Below, in pieces: positions 26,563 through 34,685 of a stretch of 64,000 bases of DNA (position 1 is its first letter; the number at the start of each line of letters is the position of its first letter). Source of the DNA: Mycolicibacterium komanii (GTDB lineage Bacteria > Actinomycetota > Actinomycetes > Mycobacteriales > Mycobacteriaceae). Below the pieces are notes generated by a model, which was given only the letters and a program-made list of their open reading frames with translations, made no database searches and had not been told where the DNA came from. The DNA lies in NCBI RefSeq assembly GCF_001050035.1, contig NZ_CVTA01000016.1, positions 1-64,000 on the forward strand. The letters run 5' to 3'. The position numbers and the translations under genes were made by a program.

Positions 26563-26870
26563 GTGACGGCTTGCGAATCCGGCTCGACCGGACGCTGTGC
26601 GACGGCTTCGGGATATGCGCCAAGCACGCCCCCGAGTACTTCTCGCTCGACGACTGGGGTTACGCCTCCCTCATCGGTGATGGAACAGTGCCGGAGAAGG
26701 ACAGGGACGCGGTAATGCGCGCGCTGCTGGACTGCCCGGTGCACGCGATCATCTACATGGGTGAACACCGGCCGTCCGGCGACAACGCCGTGCATCAGGA
26801 GGCGCATGAGGTGCCCGAGCCCGCACCCAATACCGGTGACAGCGAGGCGATCTCGGGATTCGTGCGGTGA
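26559..26870 (+). CDS. 3Fe-4S-type ferredoxin with Phe at the variable position and a C-terminal tail
   Basis: A 103-residue ferredoxin. Ligands are C14, C20 and C59 (LCDGFGIC and DCPVHAI). The variable position is Phe17, so a 3Fe-4S cluster is expected. After the domain (about residue 66) comes a 37-residue Glu/Pro-rich tail absent from the other ferredoxins in the window. The gene overlaps the NuoF-like gene upstream (ATGA) and the aldolase-like fusion downstream (GTGA), so all three should be made together. Electron transfer from the NuoF-like protein to an oxygenase is the likeliest role. Confidence 0.9.
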   Translation: MSDGLRIRLDRTLCDGFGICAKHAPEYFSLDDWGYASLIGDGTVPEKDRDAVMRALLDCPVHAIIYMGEHRPSGDNAVHQEAHEVPEPAPNTGDSEAISGFVR

Positions 26871-28510
26871 CCAGACCACTACCTGAACTGACGGTACTCA
26901 ACGAGTTCTTCTGGACCGCCGGCGCCGACGGCGTGCTGCGCATCCAGGAATGCCGGGACTGCGAAGCGCTGATCCACCCGCCGCAACCGGTGTGCCGGTA
27001 CTGCCGGGGACGCAACATGGGCGTCCGTGAGGTGTCCGGTAAGGCGACGCTGTCGGCGTTCACCGTGAACCACCGGTTCGGCTTTCCGGACCTGCCACCG
27101 CCCTATGTGGTGGCGCAGGTGGCCGTGGTGGAGGATCCGCGGGTTCGCCTGACCACCAACATCGTTGACTGCGATCCCGATGACCTGAAGCTCGGCCAGC
27201 TCGTCGAGGTCACTTTCCAGCAGATCGACGATGTCTGGCTGCCGGTCTTCACACCCGGCGCCGACGGGCAGGGCGGCCCGGTGGCCGAAGACGAGATCGC
27301 GCCGCAGGACTTCGGCCGCCACGTGAGCGCCCCGCTCACCCGTCAGCGGTTCGAAGAGCACTCGGCGATCACCGGCATCGGCGCCTCGCGGCTGGGTCGG
27401 CGGCTGATGGTGCCGCCGCTGTCGCTGACCATCGAAGCGTGCGAAGCCGCCGTCGCCGATGCGGGATTGACATTCGACGACATCGACGGGCTGTCGACGT
27501 ACCCCGGGCTGGACATCGCGGGAATGGGCGAAGGCGGCGTGGCCGCACTCGAGGGCGCCCTCGGCCTCCGCCCGGTGTGGATCAACGGCGGCATGGACAC
27601 GTTCGGCCCCGGCGGCTCGGTCATCGCCGCGATGATGGCCGTCGCCACCGGGATGGCGCGTCACGTGCTGTGCTTCCGCACGTTGTGGGAGGCGACGTTC
27701 CAGCAGCTGATGAAGGAGGGCAAGGCGTCACCGCCGGGCGGCGCCCGAACGTCGAGTTGGCAGATGCCCTTCGGTGCGATGTCGGCCGCGCACACGCTGG
27801 CCCTCAACGCTCAGCGTCACTTCGAGCGCTACGGCACGACGCGCGAGACGCTCGGCTGGATCGCGCTGAACCAGCGGGCGAACGCAGCGCTGAACCCCAC
27901 CGCCATCTACCGCGATCCCATGGCGATGGACGACTACCTGAACGCGCGGATGATCACCACGCCGTTCGGTCTTTACGACTGCGACGTTCCGTGCGACGGC
28001 GCCGTCGCGGTCATCGTCTCCGCAGCGGAGGCCGCGAAGGACATGCCGCACAAGCCGGTGTTGTTCGAGGCGGTCGGCACGCAGATCGTCGAACGCACCG
28101 ACTGGGACCAAAGCACGCTGACCCACGAACCTCAGGTGCTCGGCCAGGCGGCCCACCTGTGGACCCGAACGTCGTTGCGACCCAAAGATGTCGACGTAGC
28201 CGAGTTGTACGACGGGTTCTCGTTCAACTGCCTGTCGTGGCTGGAGGCCCTCGGCTTCTGCGGTATCGGCGAGGCCAAGGACTTCCTCGACGGCGGCAAG
28301 GCCATCGCCCGCGACGGCGTGATTCCGCTGAATACCCACGGCGGGCAGCTGTCTCATGGCCGTACACACGGAATGGGCCTGATCCACGAAGCCGTCAGCC
28401 AGTTGCGCGGCGACGCGGGTGAACGGCAGGTGAAAGACGCCAAGGTCGCGGTGGTCAGCAGCGGCGGGCTCACCCCGAGCGGGGCGATTTTGATGCGGAC
28501 GGACGGGTGA
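26867..28510 (+). CDS. Natural fusion: zinc-ribbon/OB-fold (DUF35) domain plus Ltp2-like thiolase-fold aldolase
   Basis: A 547-residue protein with two domains. Residues 1 to about 140 hold a DUF35 domain with zinc ribbon (CRDC at about 29-32 and CRYC at about 45-48) followed by an OB-fold. Residues about 165-547 are a thiolase-fold lipid-transfer protein. The thiolase nucleophile Cys is absent (the region reads GGMDTFGPGGSV), while the tyrosines in GLYDCDVPCDGA and AELYDGFSF are kept. That is the pattern of Ltp2, the retro-aldolase of sterol side-chain breakdown, which works with the DUF35 part of ChsH2. Here both partners are in one chain. GTG start overlaps the ferredoxin stop. Expected reaction: retro-aldol cleavage of a beta-hydroxyacyl-CoA. 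Confidence 0.85.
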   Translation: MTRPLPELTVLNEFFWTAGADGVLRIQECRDCEALIHPPQPVCRYCRGRNMGVREVSGKATLSAFTVNHRFGFPDLPPPYVVAQVAVVEDPRVRLTTNIVDCDPDDLKLGQLVEVTFQQIDDVWLPVFTPGADGQGGPVAEDEIAPQDFGRHVSAPLTRQRFEEHSAITGIGASRLGRRLMVPPLSLTIEACEAAVADAGLTFDDIDGLSTYPGLDIAGMGEGGVAALEGALGLRPVWINGGMDTFGPGGSVIAAMMAVATGMARHVLCFRTLWEATFQQLMKEGKASPPGGARTSSWQMPFGAMSAAHTLALNAQRHFERYGTTRETLGWIALNQRANAALNPTAIYRDPMAMDDYLNARMITTPFGLYDCDVPCDGAVAVIVSAAEAAKDMPHKPVLFEAVGTQIVERTDWDQSTLTHEPQVLGQAAHLWTRTSLRPKDVDVAELYDGFSFNCLSWLEALGFCGIGEAKDFLDGGKAIARDGVIPLNTHGGQLSHGRTHGMGLIHEAVSQLRGDAGERQVKDAKVAVVSSGGLTPSGAILMRTDG

Positions 28511-29409
28511 GCACGACCCGACCCCGCGTCGTCCTCGTCGACGGCGTTCCCATGTCGGGCCTGGTCGCCGAGGCTGACGACCCGACGGCCGTCATCGTCG
28601 CCTTTCACGGCGGAGCCAGCACCGCAGCGTATTTCGACTGCCCCGGCCATCCGCACCTGTCGTTGTTGCGCACGGGCCCGACCCGGGGGATCACCGTGGT
28701 GGCGTTGGATCGCCCCGGATACGGCAGTTCGGCGCCGTACCCGGACGCGATGCACGACCCCGACCAGCGGGTCGCGCTCGCCTACGGCGCCCTCGACAAA
28801 GTGCTCGGTCAAAGTCCCCGTGGCGCAGGGCTGTTCCTGCTCGGCCACTCGGCGGGCTGCGAGCTTGCCGTGCGCATGGCGGCCAGCGATCGGGCCGCGC
28901 AGGAGCGTGTGCTCGGGATCGGCCTCGCAGGCACCGGGTTGCGGTACGCGGACGCTGCGGCGGAGATCATCAAGACGACGACGGCCACCCGCCGACCGGT
29001 GGGACTGCGCGAACTGTTGTGGGAGCCCGCGGACTCGTATCCGCCCGAGGTGCTTTCCGGCATCACGAATTCGTCGACGGGTGCGCCGTACGAGTCGGAG
29101 GTGACCAAATACTGGCCGCGACGCGACTTTCCGGCGCTGGCGGCCCAAGTCGAGGTCCCGGTGCACTTCACCGTCGCCGAACACGAGCGGGTGTGGCGAA
29201 CCGATCCCGAGGCGCTGGCCGACATCGCGGCGGCGTTCACCGCGTCGCCCCGCTTCGTGCTCAACGAACAGGCCGGCGCCGGCCACAACCTGTCGCTGTC
29301 GTTCGCGGCTGCGGATTACCACGACCGAGTGCTGTCGTTCGTCGCCGAATGCGTCGAATCACGAAGCGGCGCCGAAGAGAAGGCCGAGGAGAAAGTGGAG
29401 GCGGATTGA
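28507..29409 (+). CDS. Alpha/beta-fold hydrolase
   Basis: A 300-residue alpha/beta hydrolase with nucleophile elbow LGHSAGCEL, early VAFHGGAS oxyanion region, strand ALDRPGYGSS, and a probable late His in GAGHNLSLSF. The C-terminal 15 residues are a Glu/Lys-rich tail (SGAEEKAEEKVEAD). GTG start overlaps the aldolase-like fusion (GTGA), and its TGA overlaps the next ATG (TGATG). The function could be thioester, ester or C-C bond hydrolysis. Confidence 0.88.
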   Translation: MSTTRPRVVLVDGVPMSGLVAEADDPTAVIVAFHGGASTAAYFDCPGHPHLSLLRTGPTRGITVVALDRPGYGSSAPYPDAMHDPDQRVALAYGALDKVLGQSPRGAGLFLLGHSAGCELAVRMAASDRAAQERVLGIGLAGTGLRYADAAAEIIKTTTATRRPVGLRELLWEPADSYPPEVLSGITNSSTGAPYESEVTKYWPRRDFPALAAQVEVPVHFTVAEHERVWRTDPEALADIAAAFTASPRFVLNEQAGAGHNLSLSFAAADYHDRVLSFVAECVESRSGAEEKAEEKVEAD

Positions 29410-30227
29410 TGCGCGTCGGATTCATCGGGCTGGGCAGCCAGGGCGGGCCGATGGCCCGCCGGATCGTCGAAGGTGGCTTCGAGACCACACTGTGGGCCCG
29501 ACGGGCGGCCAGCCTCGAACCGTACGCCGGAACGGCCGCCAAGACCGCGAGTACTCCGGCGGAGTTGGCCGCTGCCAGCGACCTGGTCTGCCTCTGCGTG
29601 GTCGGGGACGACGACGTGCGCGAGGTGCTCAACGGTGAATCCGGTGTGCTGGCCGGCCTGGCGTCCGGCGGCGTCATCGCCATTCACAGCACGGTGCACC
29701 CCGACACATGTAAAGAGATCGCCGAAGTCGCCGCCAAACAAGGTGTTTCGGTCATCGACGCGCCGGTGAGCGGTGGCGGCCCCGCCGTCGAGGAAGGCAA
29801 GCTCCTGGTGATGGTGGGCGGCGAGGACGACGTCGTCGAACGCTGCCGTCCGGTGTTCGCGACCTACGCCGACCCGATCGTGCATCTCGGCCCGCTGGGC
29901 AGCGGACAGGTCACCAAGATCCTCAACAACCTGCTGTTCACCGCCAACCTCGGCAGCGCGCTGAGCACACTCGACCTCGGTGAGTCGCTGGGCATCCCGC
30001 GTCTGCGCCTGGCCGAGGTGCTCAACGGCGGATCGGCCACCAGCAAGGCGCTGGGCAGCATTGCGGTGTTCGGTGGCACGGTCGAAGGGCTCGCGCCGAT
30101 CGCAGGTGCGTTGCTGCAGAAGGACGTTCGGCATGCGGCAAGCATCGCGGCCACCGCATCGGTGCCGGAGGGCTCGGTGTTCACGGTGGCCGACACGGCG
30201 TTGGAGAACATGGATCACCCGCGATGA
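29409..30227 (+). CDS. 3-Hydroxyisobutyrate dehydrogenase-family oxidoreductase (first copy)
   Basis: A 272-residue beta-hydroxyacid dehydrogenase. Motifs: GFIGLGSQGGPMA dinucleotide loop, substrate motif DAPVSGGGPAVEEGK, and the catalytic Lys in GQVTKILNN. The gene overlaps the upstream hydrolase by one base. A related but clearly diverged copy follows at 30288. Substrates of the family are beta-hydroxyacids or their CoA-derived forms. In this operon it could oxidise a hydroxy-acid or hydroxy-aldehyde released by the aldolase-like fusion. Confidence 0.92.
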   Translation: MRVGFIGLGSQGGPMARRIVEGGFETTLWARRAASLEPYAGTAAKTASTPAELAAASDLVCLCVVGDDDVREVLNGESGVLAGLASGGVIAIHSTVHPDTCKEIAEVAAKQGVSVIDAPVSGGGPAVEEGKLLVMVGGEDDVVERCRPVFATYADPIVHLGPLGSGQVTKILNNLLFTANLGSALSTLDLGESLGIPRLRLAEVLNGGSATSKALGSIAVFGGTVEGLAPIAGALLQKDVRHAASIAATASVPEGSVFTVADTALENMDHPR

Positions 30228-30286
30228 GCGCTTGCGCGAAGAGCAGAGGGACCCGATGAGCGCTTGCGCGAAGAGCAGAGGGACCC
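30223..30286 (+). repeat. Exact tandem repeat, 2 x 32 bases, between two dehydrogenase genes
   Basis: Two identical 32-base units (30223-30254 and 30255-30286) begin GATGAGCGCTTGCGCG and end AGAGGGACCC. The first unit contains the stop of the upstream gene. Each unit supplies an ATG that opens an 11-codon mini-frame (MSACAKSRGTR) ending in a TGA that overlaps the next ATG, the last being the true start at 30288. AGAGGG is the ribosome-binding site. A recent slippage duplication of the start region is likely. Confidence 0.85.
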
Positions 30287-30287
30287 G

Positions 30288-31082
30288 ATGACGCGTATCG
30301 GCTTCGTCGGAGCCGGGCGCATGGGCGCACCGATGGTGCGCCGCCTCGTGGAGTCCGGGCACGAGGTGCGCGCGCTCGGCAGGACCGACGAGAAGTCCGC
30401 CGAGATTCGTGACATCGGTGCACAGCCCGTCACCCGCGTGACCGATGTGGCCGACGGCGCCGACGTCGTCGTCGTCTGCGTGTTCACCGACGAACAGGTT
30501 CGGCAAGTGTGCCTGACCGACGGGGTGGCAGCGGCCATCCGGCCCGGCGGTGCGCTGGTCATCCACACGACCGGCAGCCCGGCAACCGCGCGCATGTTGG
30601 CGGCCGATTTCCCGGGCATCGACGTCGTCGACGCGCCGGTCAGCGGCGGCCCACACAACATCGCGGCCGGGGAGGTGACGCTGTTCGTCGGCGGCGCCGC
30701 CGACGCGGTCGACAAGGTGCGCCCGGTGCTGGCCAGTTACGGCGACCCGATCCTCCACGTCGGCGAACTCGGCGCGGGTCAGGCCGTCAAGCTCGTCAAC
30801 AACAGTCTGTTCGCCGCCCAAATCGGGCTGCTGCGCACGGCGGTGGACCTCGGCGCACGACTCGGTGTCGGCGAGGGTGAACTGTTGAAGTCGCTCGCCC
30901 ACGGAAGCGGCGCCAGCCGGGTCGGCGAGTTCGTCGCCGGGCGCGGCTCCGTCCAGGGGTTCGTCGCCGACGTCGGAGAGTTCATCGGCAAAGACGTCGC
31001 GGTGGTCCGCCAGACGGCGGCCGAACTGGGCAGCGGCCTCGGCCTGCTCGACGAGGTCATCGATGCCGGAATCCGGCCATAA
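30288..31082 (+). CDS. 3-Hydroxyisobutyrate dehydrogenase-family oxidoreductase (second copy)
   Basis: A 264-residue member of the same family as the preceding gene: GFVGAGRMGAPMV, DAPVSGGPHNIAAGE, and catalytic Lys in GQAVKLVNN. The ATG at 30288 is chosen over an upstream TTG because it follows AGAGGG at good spacing and gives the standard N-terminus. The sequence differs throughout from the first copy, so the genes are old paralogues even though the repeat between them looks recent. The two could form a heteromer or act on different stereoisomers. Confidence 0.92.
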   Translation: MTRIGFVGAGRMGAPMVRRLVESGHEVRALGRTDEKSAEIRDIGAQPVTRVTDVADGADVVVVCVFTDEQVRQVCLTDGVAAAIRPGGALVIHTTGSPATARMLAADFPGIDVVDAPVSGGPHNIAAGEVTLFVGGAADAVDKVRPVLASYGDPILHVGELGAGQAVKLVNNSLFAAQIGLLRTAVDLGARLGVGEGELLKSLAHGSGASRVGEFVAGRGSVQGFVADVGEFIGKDVAVVRQTAAELGSGLGLLDEVIDAGIRP

Positions 31083-31132
31083 ACAGCGGCGATTCCCCTT
31101 ACCAGGAGACATCCGGTGAGGCATACTAGAGG

Positions 31133-31160
31133 CGTTACATTATTGCGCCCTCGCGTAACG
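31133..31160. promoter_or_regulatory. Possible promoter/operator upstream of the P450-ferredoxin-P450 operon
   Basis: The 113-base gap before the P450 gene holds an inverted repeat CGTTAC (31133-31138) and GTAACG (31155-31160) with a 16-base AT-containing spacer. CATACT at about 31122-31127 could be a -10. No GAGAR-N5-TTCTY motif is present here. The operon therefore may have its own regulator, or the repeat may be fortuitous. Confidence 0.3.
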
Positions 31161-31195
31161 GAAGCGGTCGACAGCCCGCCGCGAAAGAGGAGACC

Positions 31196-32398
31196 ATGAC
31201 CAAGCCCAAGCTCGTGTTCGATCCCGTCTCGCAGGAGTTTTTCGACGACCCGTACGAGATTTACCGACGGATGCGGGACGAAGCGCCGATCTACTACGAC
31301 GAGGTAGAGGATTTCTACGCGCTGACCCGGCACGAAGACGTCGCCGCGGCGCTCAAGGACCACGAGTCGTTCTCCTCGTCTCGCGGATGCGACCTGGCCA
31401 TGGTCCGCAGCGAAGAGGGCCCGCACAAGTCGATCATCTTCATGGATCCGCCTGAGCACCGCCACATGCGCAGCCTGCTCAACAAGGCGTTCACGCCGCG
31501 GGCTATCCAATCGCAGCGCGAGACCATCACCGAACTCGTCGAGCAGTATCTCTCGAAGGTCAATCCCGACAACTTCGATGTCGTGCAGGACTTCTCCGGT
31601 CCGTTCCCGGTCGAGGTGATCACCCGGATGGCCGGGGTTCCCGAGGAGTTCCGGCAGCAGGTCCGGCGCTGGATCGACAAGGGTCTCGAGCGCAAACCCG
31701 GCCAGTTGGAGCTCTCCGAAGAGAACATGCAGGCCAACATCGACTCGGGCGTGTACTACTACGGGCTGGTGCAGGAGCGGCGGCAGAACCCGCAGGAGGA
31801 CATGATCGGCCGCCTGATCGCCGCGGAGATCCCCGGCGAGAACGGTGAGATGCGCAAACTCGACGACCTCGAGATCACCGGTTTCCTCGCGCTACTCGGC
31901 GGGGCCGGCGCCGAGACGGTCACCAAGCTCGTCGGCAGCGCGGTGGTGGAGTTCGCCCGCCATCCGGAGCAGTGGCAGATGCTGCTCGACGACCGCAGCC
32001 TGGTTCCCGCCGCCGTCGAGGAGTTGCTGCGCTACGTCGGCCCGGTGCAGTACAACGTGCGCTACACGCTCAAAGAGGCCGTGGTGCCCAGTGGCACCAT
32101 CCCGGCTCACAAGCCGGTGTTCCTGATGAAGGCGGCCGCGAACCGCGATCCCCGCGCCTTCGACAACGCCGAGACCTTCGACATCACCCGGGATCGCACG
32201 CAGTCGCCAAATCTCGGGTTGGGCTACGGCATCCACAGCTGTCTGGGCGCCGCGCTGGCCCGTTTGGAGACCACGATCGCGCTCGAGCATCTGCTCGATT
32301 TCATGCCGCGTTACGAGGTCGACTTCGACGGCCTGGAGCGCGTGCACATGCAGAATGTGGCCGGATATCACCACGTCCCCGTGAGAGTGCTCAAGTGA
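31196..32398 (+). CDS. Cytochrome P450 with Leu in the heme-loop Phe position
   Basis: A 400-residue P450. Motifs: I-helix LGGAGAETVTKL, K-helix EELLR, and the heme loop LGYGIHSCLGAALAR with ligand Cys349. The near-invariant Phe seven residues before the Cys is Leu342 here. The paralogue two genes downstream has Phe at this place. The two share long identical blocks (DPPEHRHMRSL, GGAGAETVTKLVG, GIHSCLGAALAR) and surround a ferredoxin gene, so they arose by tandem duplication. AAAGAGGAG precedes the ATG. Substrate unknown. Confidence 0.93.
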   Translation: MTKPKLVFDPVSQEFFDDPYEIYRRMRDEAPIYYDEVEDFYALTRHEDVAAALKDHESFSSSRGCDLAMVRSEEGPHKSIIFMDPPEHRHMRSLLNKAFTPRAIQSQRETITELVEQYLSKVNPDNFDVVQDFSGPFPVEVITRMAGVPEEFRQQVRRWIDKGLERKPGQLELSEENMQANIDSGVYYYGLVQERRQNPQEDMIGRLIAAEIPGENGEMRKLDDLEITGFLALLGGAGAETVTKLVGSAVVEFARHPEQWQMLLDDRSLVPAAVEELLRYVGPVQYNVRYTLKEAVVPSGTIPAHKPVFLMKAAANRDPRAFDNAETFDITRDRTQSPNLGLGYGIHSCLGAALARLETTIALEHLLDFMPRYEVDFDGLERVHMQNVAGYHHVPVRVLK

Positions 32399-32426
32399 CC
32401 CAGCGAGAAGCGGAGGGGGATCGCAT

Positions 32427-32627
32427 ATGACTCAGAAGATCATCGTGGACTTCGGGCTCTGCGAGAGCAACGGAGTGTGCATGGGCATCATCCCCGAGGT
32501 GTTCGATCTGGACGACCAGGACTATCTGCACGTCCTGCAGGAAGAAGTGACACCGGAGAACGAACAGCAGGTCCGAGAAGCCGTGCGCCAGTGCCCGCGT
32601 CAGGCGATCTCGATCGAAGACGCATGA
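32427..32627 (+). CDS. 3Fe-4S-type ferredoxin with Asn at the variable position
   Basis: A 66-residue ferredoxin with ligands C12, C18 and C56 (LCESNGVC and QCPRQAI) and Asn15 at the variable position. It is encoded between two P450 paralogues and overlaps the second one by four bases (ATGA), so it presumably serves both. Acidic residues dominate the surface-facing stretches, as in other P450 donors. Confidence 0.93.
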   Translation: MTQKIIVDFGLCESNGVCMGIIPEVFDLDDQDYLHVLQEEVTPENEQQVREAVRQCPRQAISIEDA

Positions 32628-33829
32628 CGACGTCGAAAGTCGTCTTCGATCCGTTCTCGCAGGAATACTTCGACGGGCCGTGGGAGATCTACCGCCGCCT
32701 GCGCGAGGAAGCGCCCGTCTACTACAGCGAGGAACACGACTTCTACGCGTTGTCGCGCCATGAGGACGTAGCGGCGGCGTACAAGGATTTCGCGACGTAC
32801 TCGTCGGCCTACGGCCTGGACCTGGCGACGATACGGTCCGACGAACCGATCGTCGCCAAGATGATCATCCTGATGGATCCACCCGAGCACCGTCACATGC
32901 GCAGCCTGGTGAACAAGGTGTTCACGCCCCGTGCGATCGAGGCGATGCGACCGATGGTGACCGACACCATCGACCGCTACATCGCAAAGGCCGACCCCAG
33001 GCACTTCGACGTCGTCAGCGACTTCTCGGCGTTCTTCCCGGTCGAGGTGATCACCCAAATGCTGGGAGTGCCAGAAGAACACCGGCAGCAGGTCCGGGAA
33101 TGGGTGGACACGTCGCTGCATCGTGAGCCCGGCCAGGTCGACATGTCCGAAGAGGGCATGCAGGCCGTCGCCCAGGCCATGGGGTTGTACTACGAGCTTA
33201 TTCAGGAGCGTCGGGCCCACCCGCAGGACGACATGTTCAGCCGCCTGATCGCCGCGGAGATCACCCGCGAGGACGGCCAGAAGGAATCGCTGGACGACTT
33301 CGAGATCGCCGGGTTCGCAACGCTTCTCGGTGGTGCCGGCGCCGAGACGGTCACCAAGCTGGTGGGCAACGCGGCGGTGACCTTCGCCCGTCACCCCGAA
33401 CAGTGGCAGAAGCTGCTCGACGATCGCAGCAAGATCCCGGCCGCGGTGGAGGAACTGCTGCGGTACGAACCGCCGGTGCACTACAACGTGCGGCGGTCGA
33501 TGCGCGAGGTCACCTTGCACGACGTGACGATTCCCGAGGGCAAACCAGTGTTCCTGCTGCAGGCATCGGCACACCGCGATCCGGATGCGTTCACCGATCC
33601 GGACACGTTCGACATCGACCGCAACCGCACCGAGGCGCAGAACCTCGGCTTCGGCTACGGCATACACAGCTGCCTGGGGGCGGCGTTGGCGCGGATGGAG
33701 ACGGCGGTCGCGCTGGAGCGGCTGCTCGACCTGATCCCCCACTACGAGGTGCTGTGGGACGACTGCCGTCGGGTGGCGATGCAGAACGTCGCGGGATGGT
33801 CGCATGTCCCGGTACGAGTACCGGACTGA
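32624..33829 (+). CDS. Cytochrome P450, paralogue of the 31196 gene
   Basis: A 401-residue P450 with LLGGAGAETVTKL (I-helix), EELLR, and a canonical heme loop FGYGIHSCLG with Cys350. Start MTTSKVVFDPFSQEYFDGP at ATG 32624 mirrors the N-terminus of the neighbour (KLVFDPVSQEFFDDP). It overlaps the ferredoxin upstream and the alpha/beta hydrolase downstream (TGATG). The pair may hydroxylate different positions or different intermediates of the same pathway. Confidence 0.94.
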   Translation: MTTSKVVFDPFSQEYFDGPWEIYRRLREEAPVYYSEEHDFYALSRHEDVAAAYKDFATYSSAYGLDLATIRSDEPIVAKMIILMDPPEHRHMRSLVNKVFTPRAIEAMRPMVTDTIDRYIAKADPRHFDVVSDFSAFFPVEVITQMLGVPEEHRQQVREWVDTSLHREPGQVDMSEEGMQAVAQAMGLYYELIQERRAHPQDDMFSRLIAAEITREDGQKESLDDFEIAGFATLLGGAGAETVTKLVGNAAVTFARHPEQWQKLLDDRSKIPAAVEELLRYEPPVHYNVRRSMREVTLHDVTIPEGKPVFLLQASAHRDPDAFTDPDTFDIDRNRTEAQNLGFGYGIHSCLGAALARMETAVALERLLDLIPHYEVLWDDCRRVAMQNVAGWSHVPVRVPD

Positions 33830-34608
33830 TGCGATTCATCTTCGTGCACGGCGGTTTTCACGCCGCCTGGTGCTGGGATCGCACGATCGACGAGTTGACC
33901 GGGATGGGCCACGACGCGGTCGCGGTGGACCTGCCCGGTCACGGCGCACGAGTCGACGAAGAGTCGACGCTGGCCAACCGCCGCGACGCCATCGTTTCGG
34001 CGCTGCAGGCCGGCGGCTCGCACAAGAGCGTGCTGGTCGGTCACTCCGGCGGGGGCTTCGACGCGACGCTGGCCGCCGACGCCGCGCCCGAATTGGTCAG
34101 CCACATCACCTACCTCGCGGCGGCGCTGCCCCGGGAAGGGCGCACCTATCCGGAAGCGATGGCGATGCGCGACGAGGGCGAGGAGCTCGCCGACGACTTC
34201 GACGCCGACGTCGGAGAGATGTTGGGCTATCTGAAGTTCGACGACGATGGGGCGATGTGGTTCGCCGACTTCGAGGGTGCGTGGAAGTACTTCTACCATG
34301 ACTGCGACGAGGCCACCGCGCGCTGGGCGTTCGAGCGGCTGGGCCCCGAGCGGTTCGGCGACACCACGGTGACTCCGGTGTCCGTCGCGCGGTTCTGGGA
34401 GGCCGACCTCCCCCGCAGCTTCATCCGCTGCCTGCAGGATCAGTCGATGCCGCGGTGGCTGGCCGACACGGTGACGCGTCGCCTCGGCGTCGAGCAGCTG
34501 ACCATCGACACGTCGCACTCGCCGTTTCTGTCACGGCCGCGGGAGTTGGCCGAGCTGCTGGTGCACGCCACCACGACGAAGCCGACCGGCCCGCTGCAGC
34601 CGCACTAG
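33829..34608 (+). CDS. Alpha/beta-fold hydrolase (salicylate-esterase/HNL-like)
   Basis: A 259-residue alpha/beta hydrolase with FVHGGFHAAWCWD at the N-terminus, nucleophile elbow VGHSGGGFDA, and the terminal His in TIDTSHSPFLSRP. These are the features of the compact plant-esterase/hydroxynitrile-lyase-like branch common in actinobacteria. Catalytic Ser and His are evident; the acid is probably in the region preceding PRWLAD. It is last in the P450-ferredoxin-P450 operon and may hydrolyse an ester or lactone formed after oxidation. Confidence 0.9.
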   Translation: MRFIFVHGGFHAAWCWDRTIDELTGMGHDAVAVDLPGHGARVDEESTLANRRDAIVSALQAGGSHKSVLVGHSGGGFDATLAADAAPELVSHITYLAAALPREGRTYPEAMAMRDEGEELADDFDADVGEMLGYLKFDDDGAMWFADFEGAWKYFYHDCDEATARWAFERLGPERFGDTTVTPVSVARFWEADLPRSFIRCLQDQSMPRWLADTVTRRLGVEQLTIDTSHSPFLSRPRELAELLVHATTTKPTGPLQPH

Positions 34609-34624
34609 TCCGATCGCCGAAAGA

Positions 34625-34667
34625 GCATTCCTGGTCGTGGTCAACCCGAAAACACAGCCAGGAATGC
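34625..34667. terminator. Inverted repeat between converging genes, probable bidirectional terminator
   Basis: GCATTCCTGG (34625-34634) and CCAGGAATGC (34658-34667) form a perfect 10-base stem with a 23-base loop. It lies in the 77-base gap between two converging genes. There is no T-run, which is common for mycobacterial terminators. The only alternative I see is a protein-binding site, less likely because no promoter is near. Confidence 0.5.
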
Positions 34668-34685
34668 CATTTCGCGCACAGAGAC

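Noticed and set aside
30224..30291. Two 11-codon mini-ORFs in the tandem repeat as real genes
   Set aside because: They are identical products of the repeat, very short and not protein-like. They are more likely a by-product of the duplicated ribosome-site segment.
29316..31124. A 602-codon minus-strand open frame
   Set aside because: It is exactly antisense to the two hydroxyisobutyrate-dehydrogenase-like genes. Composition is His/Arg/Asp-rich with no recognisable fold.
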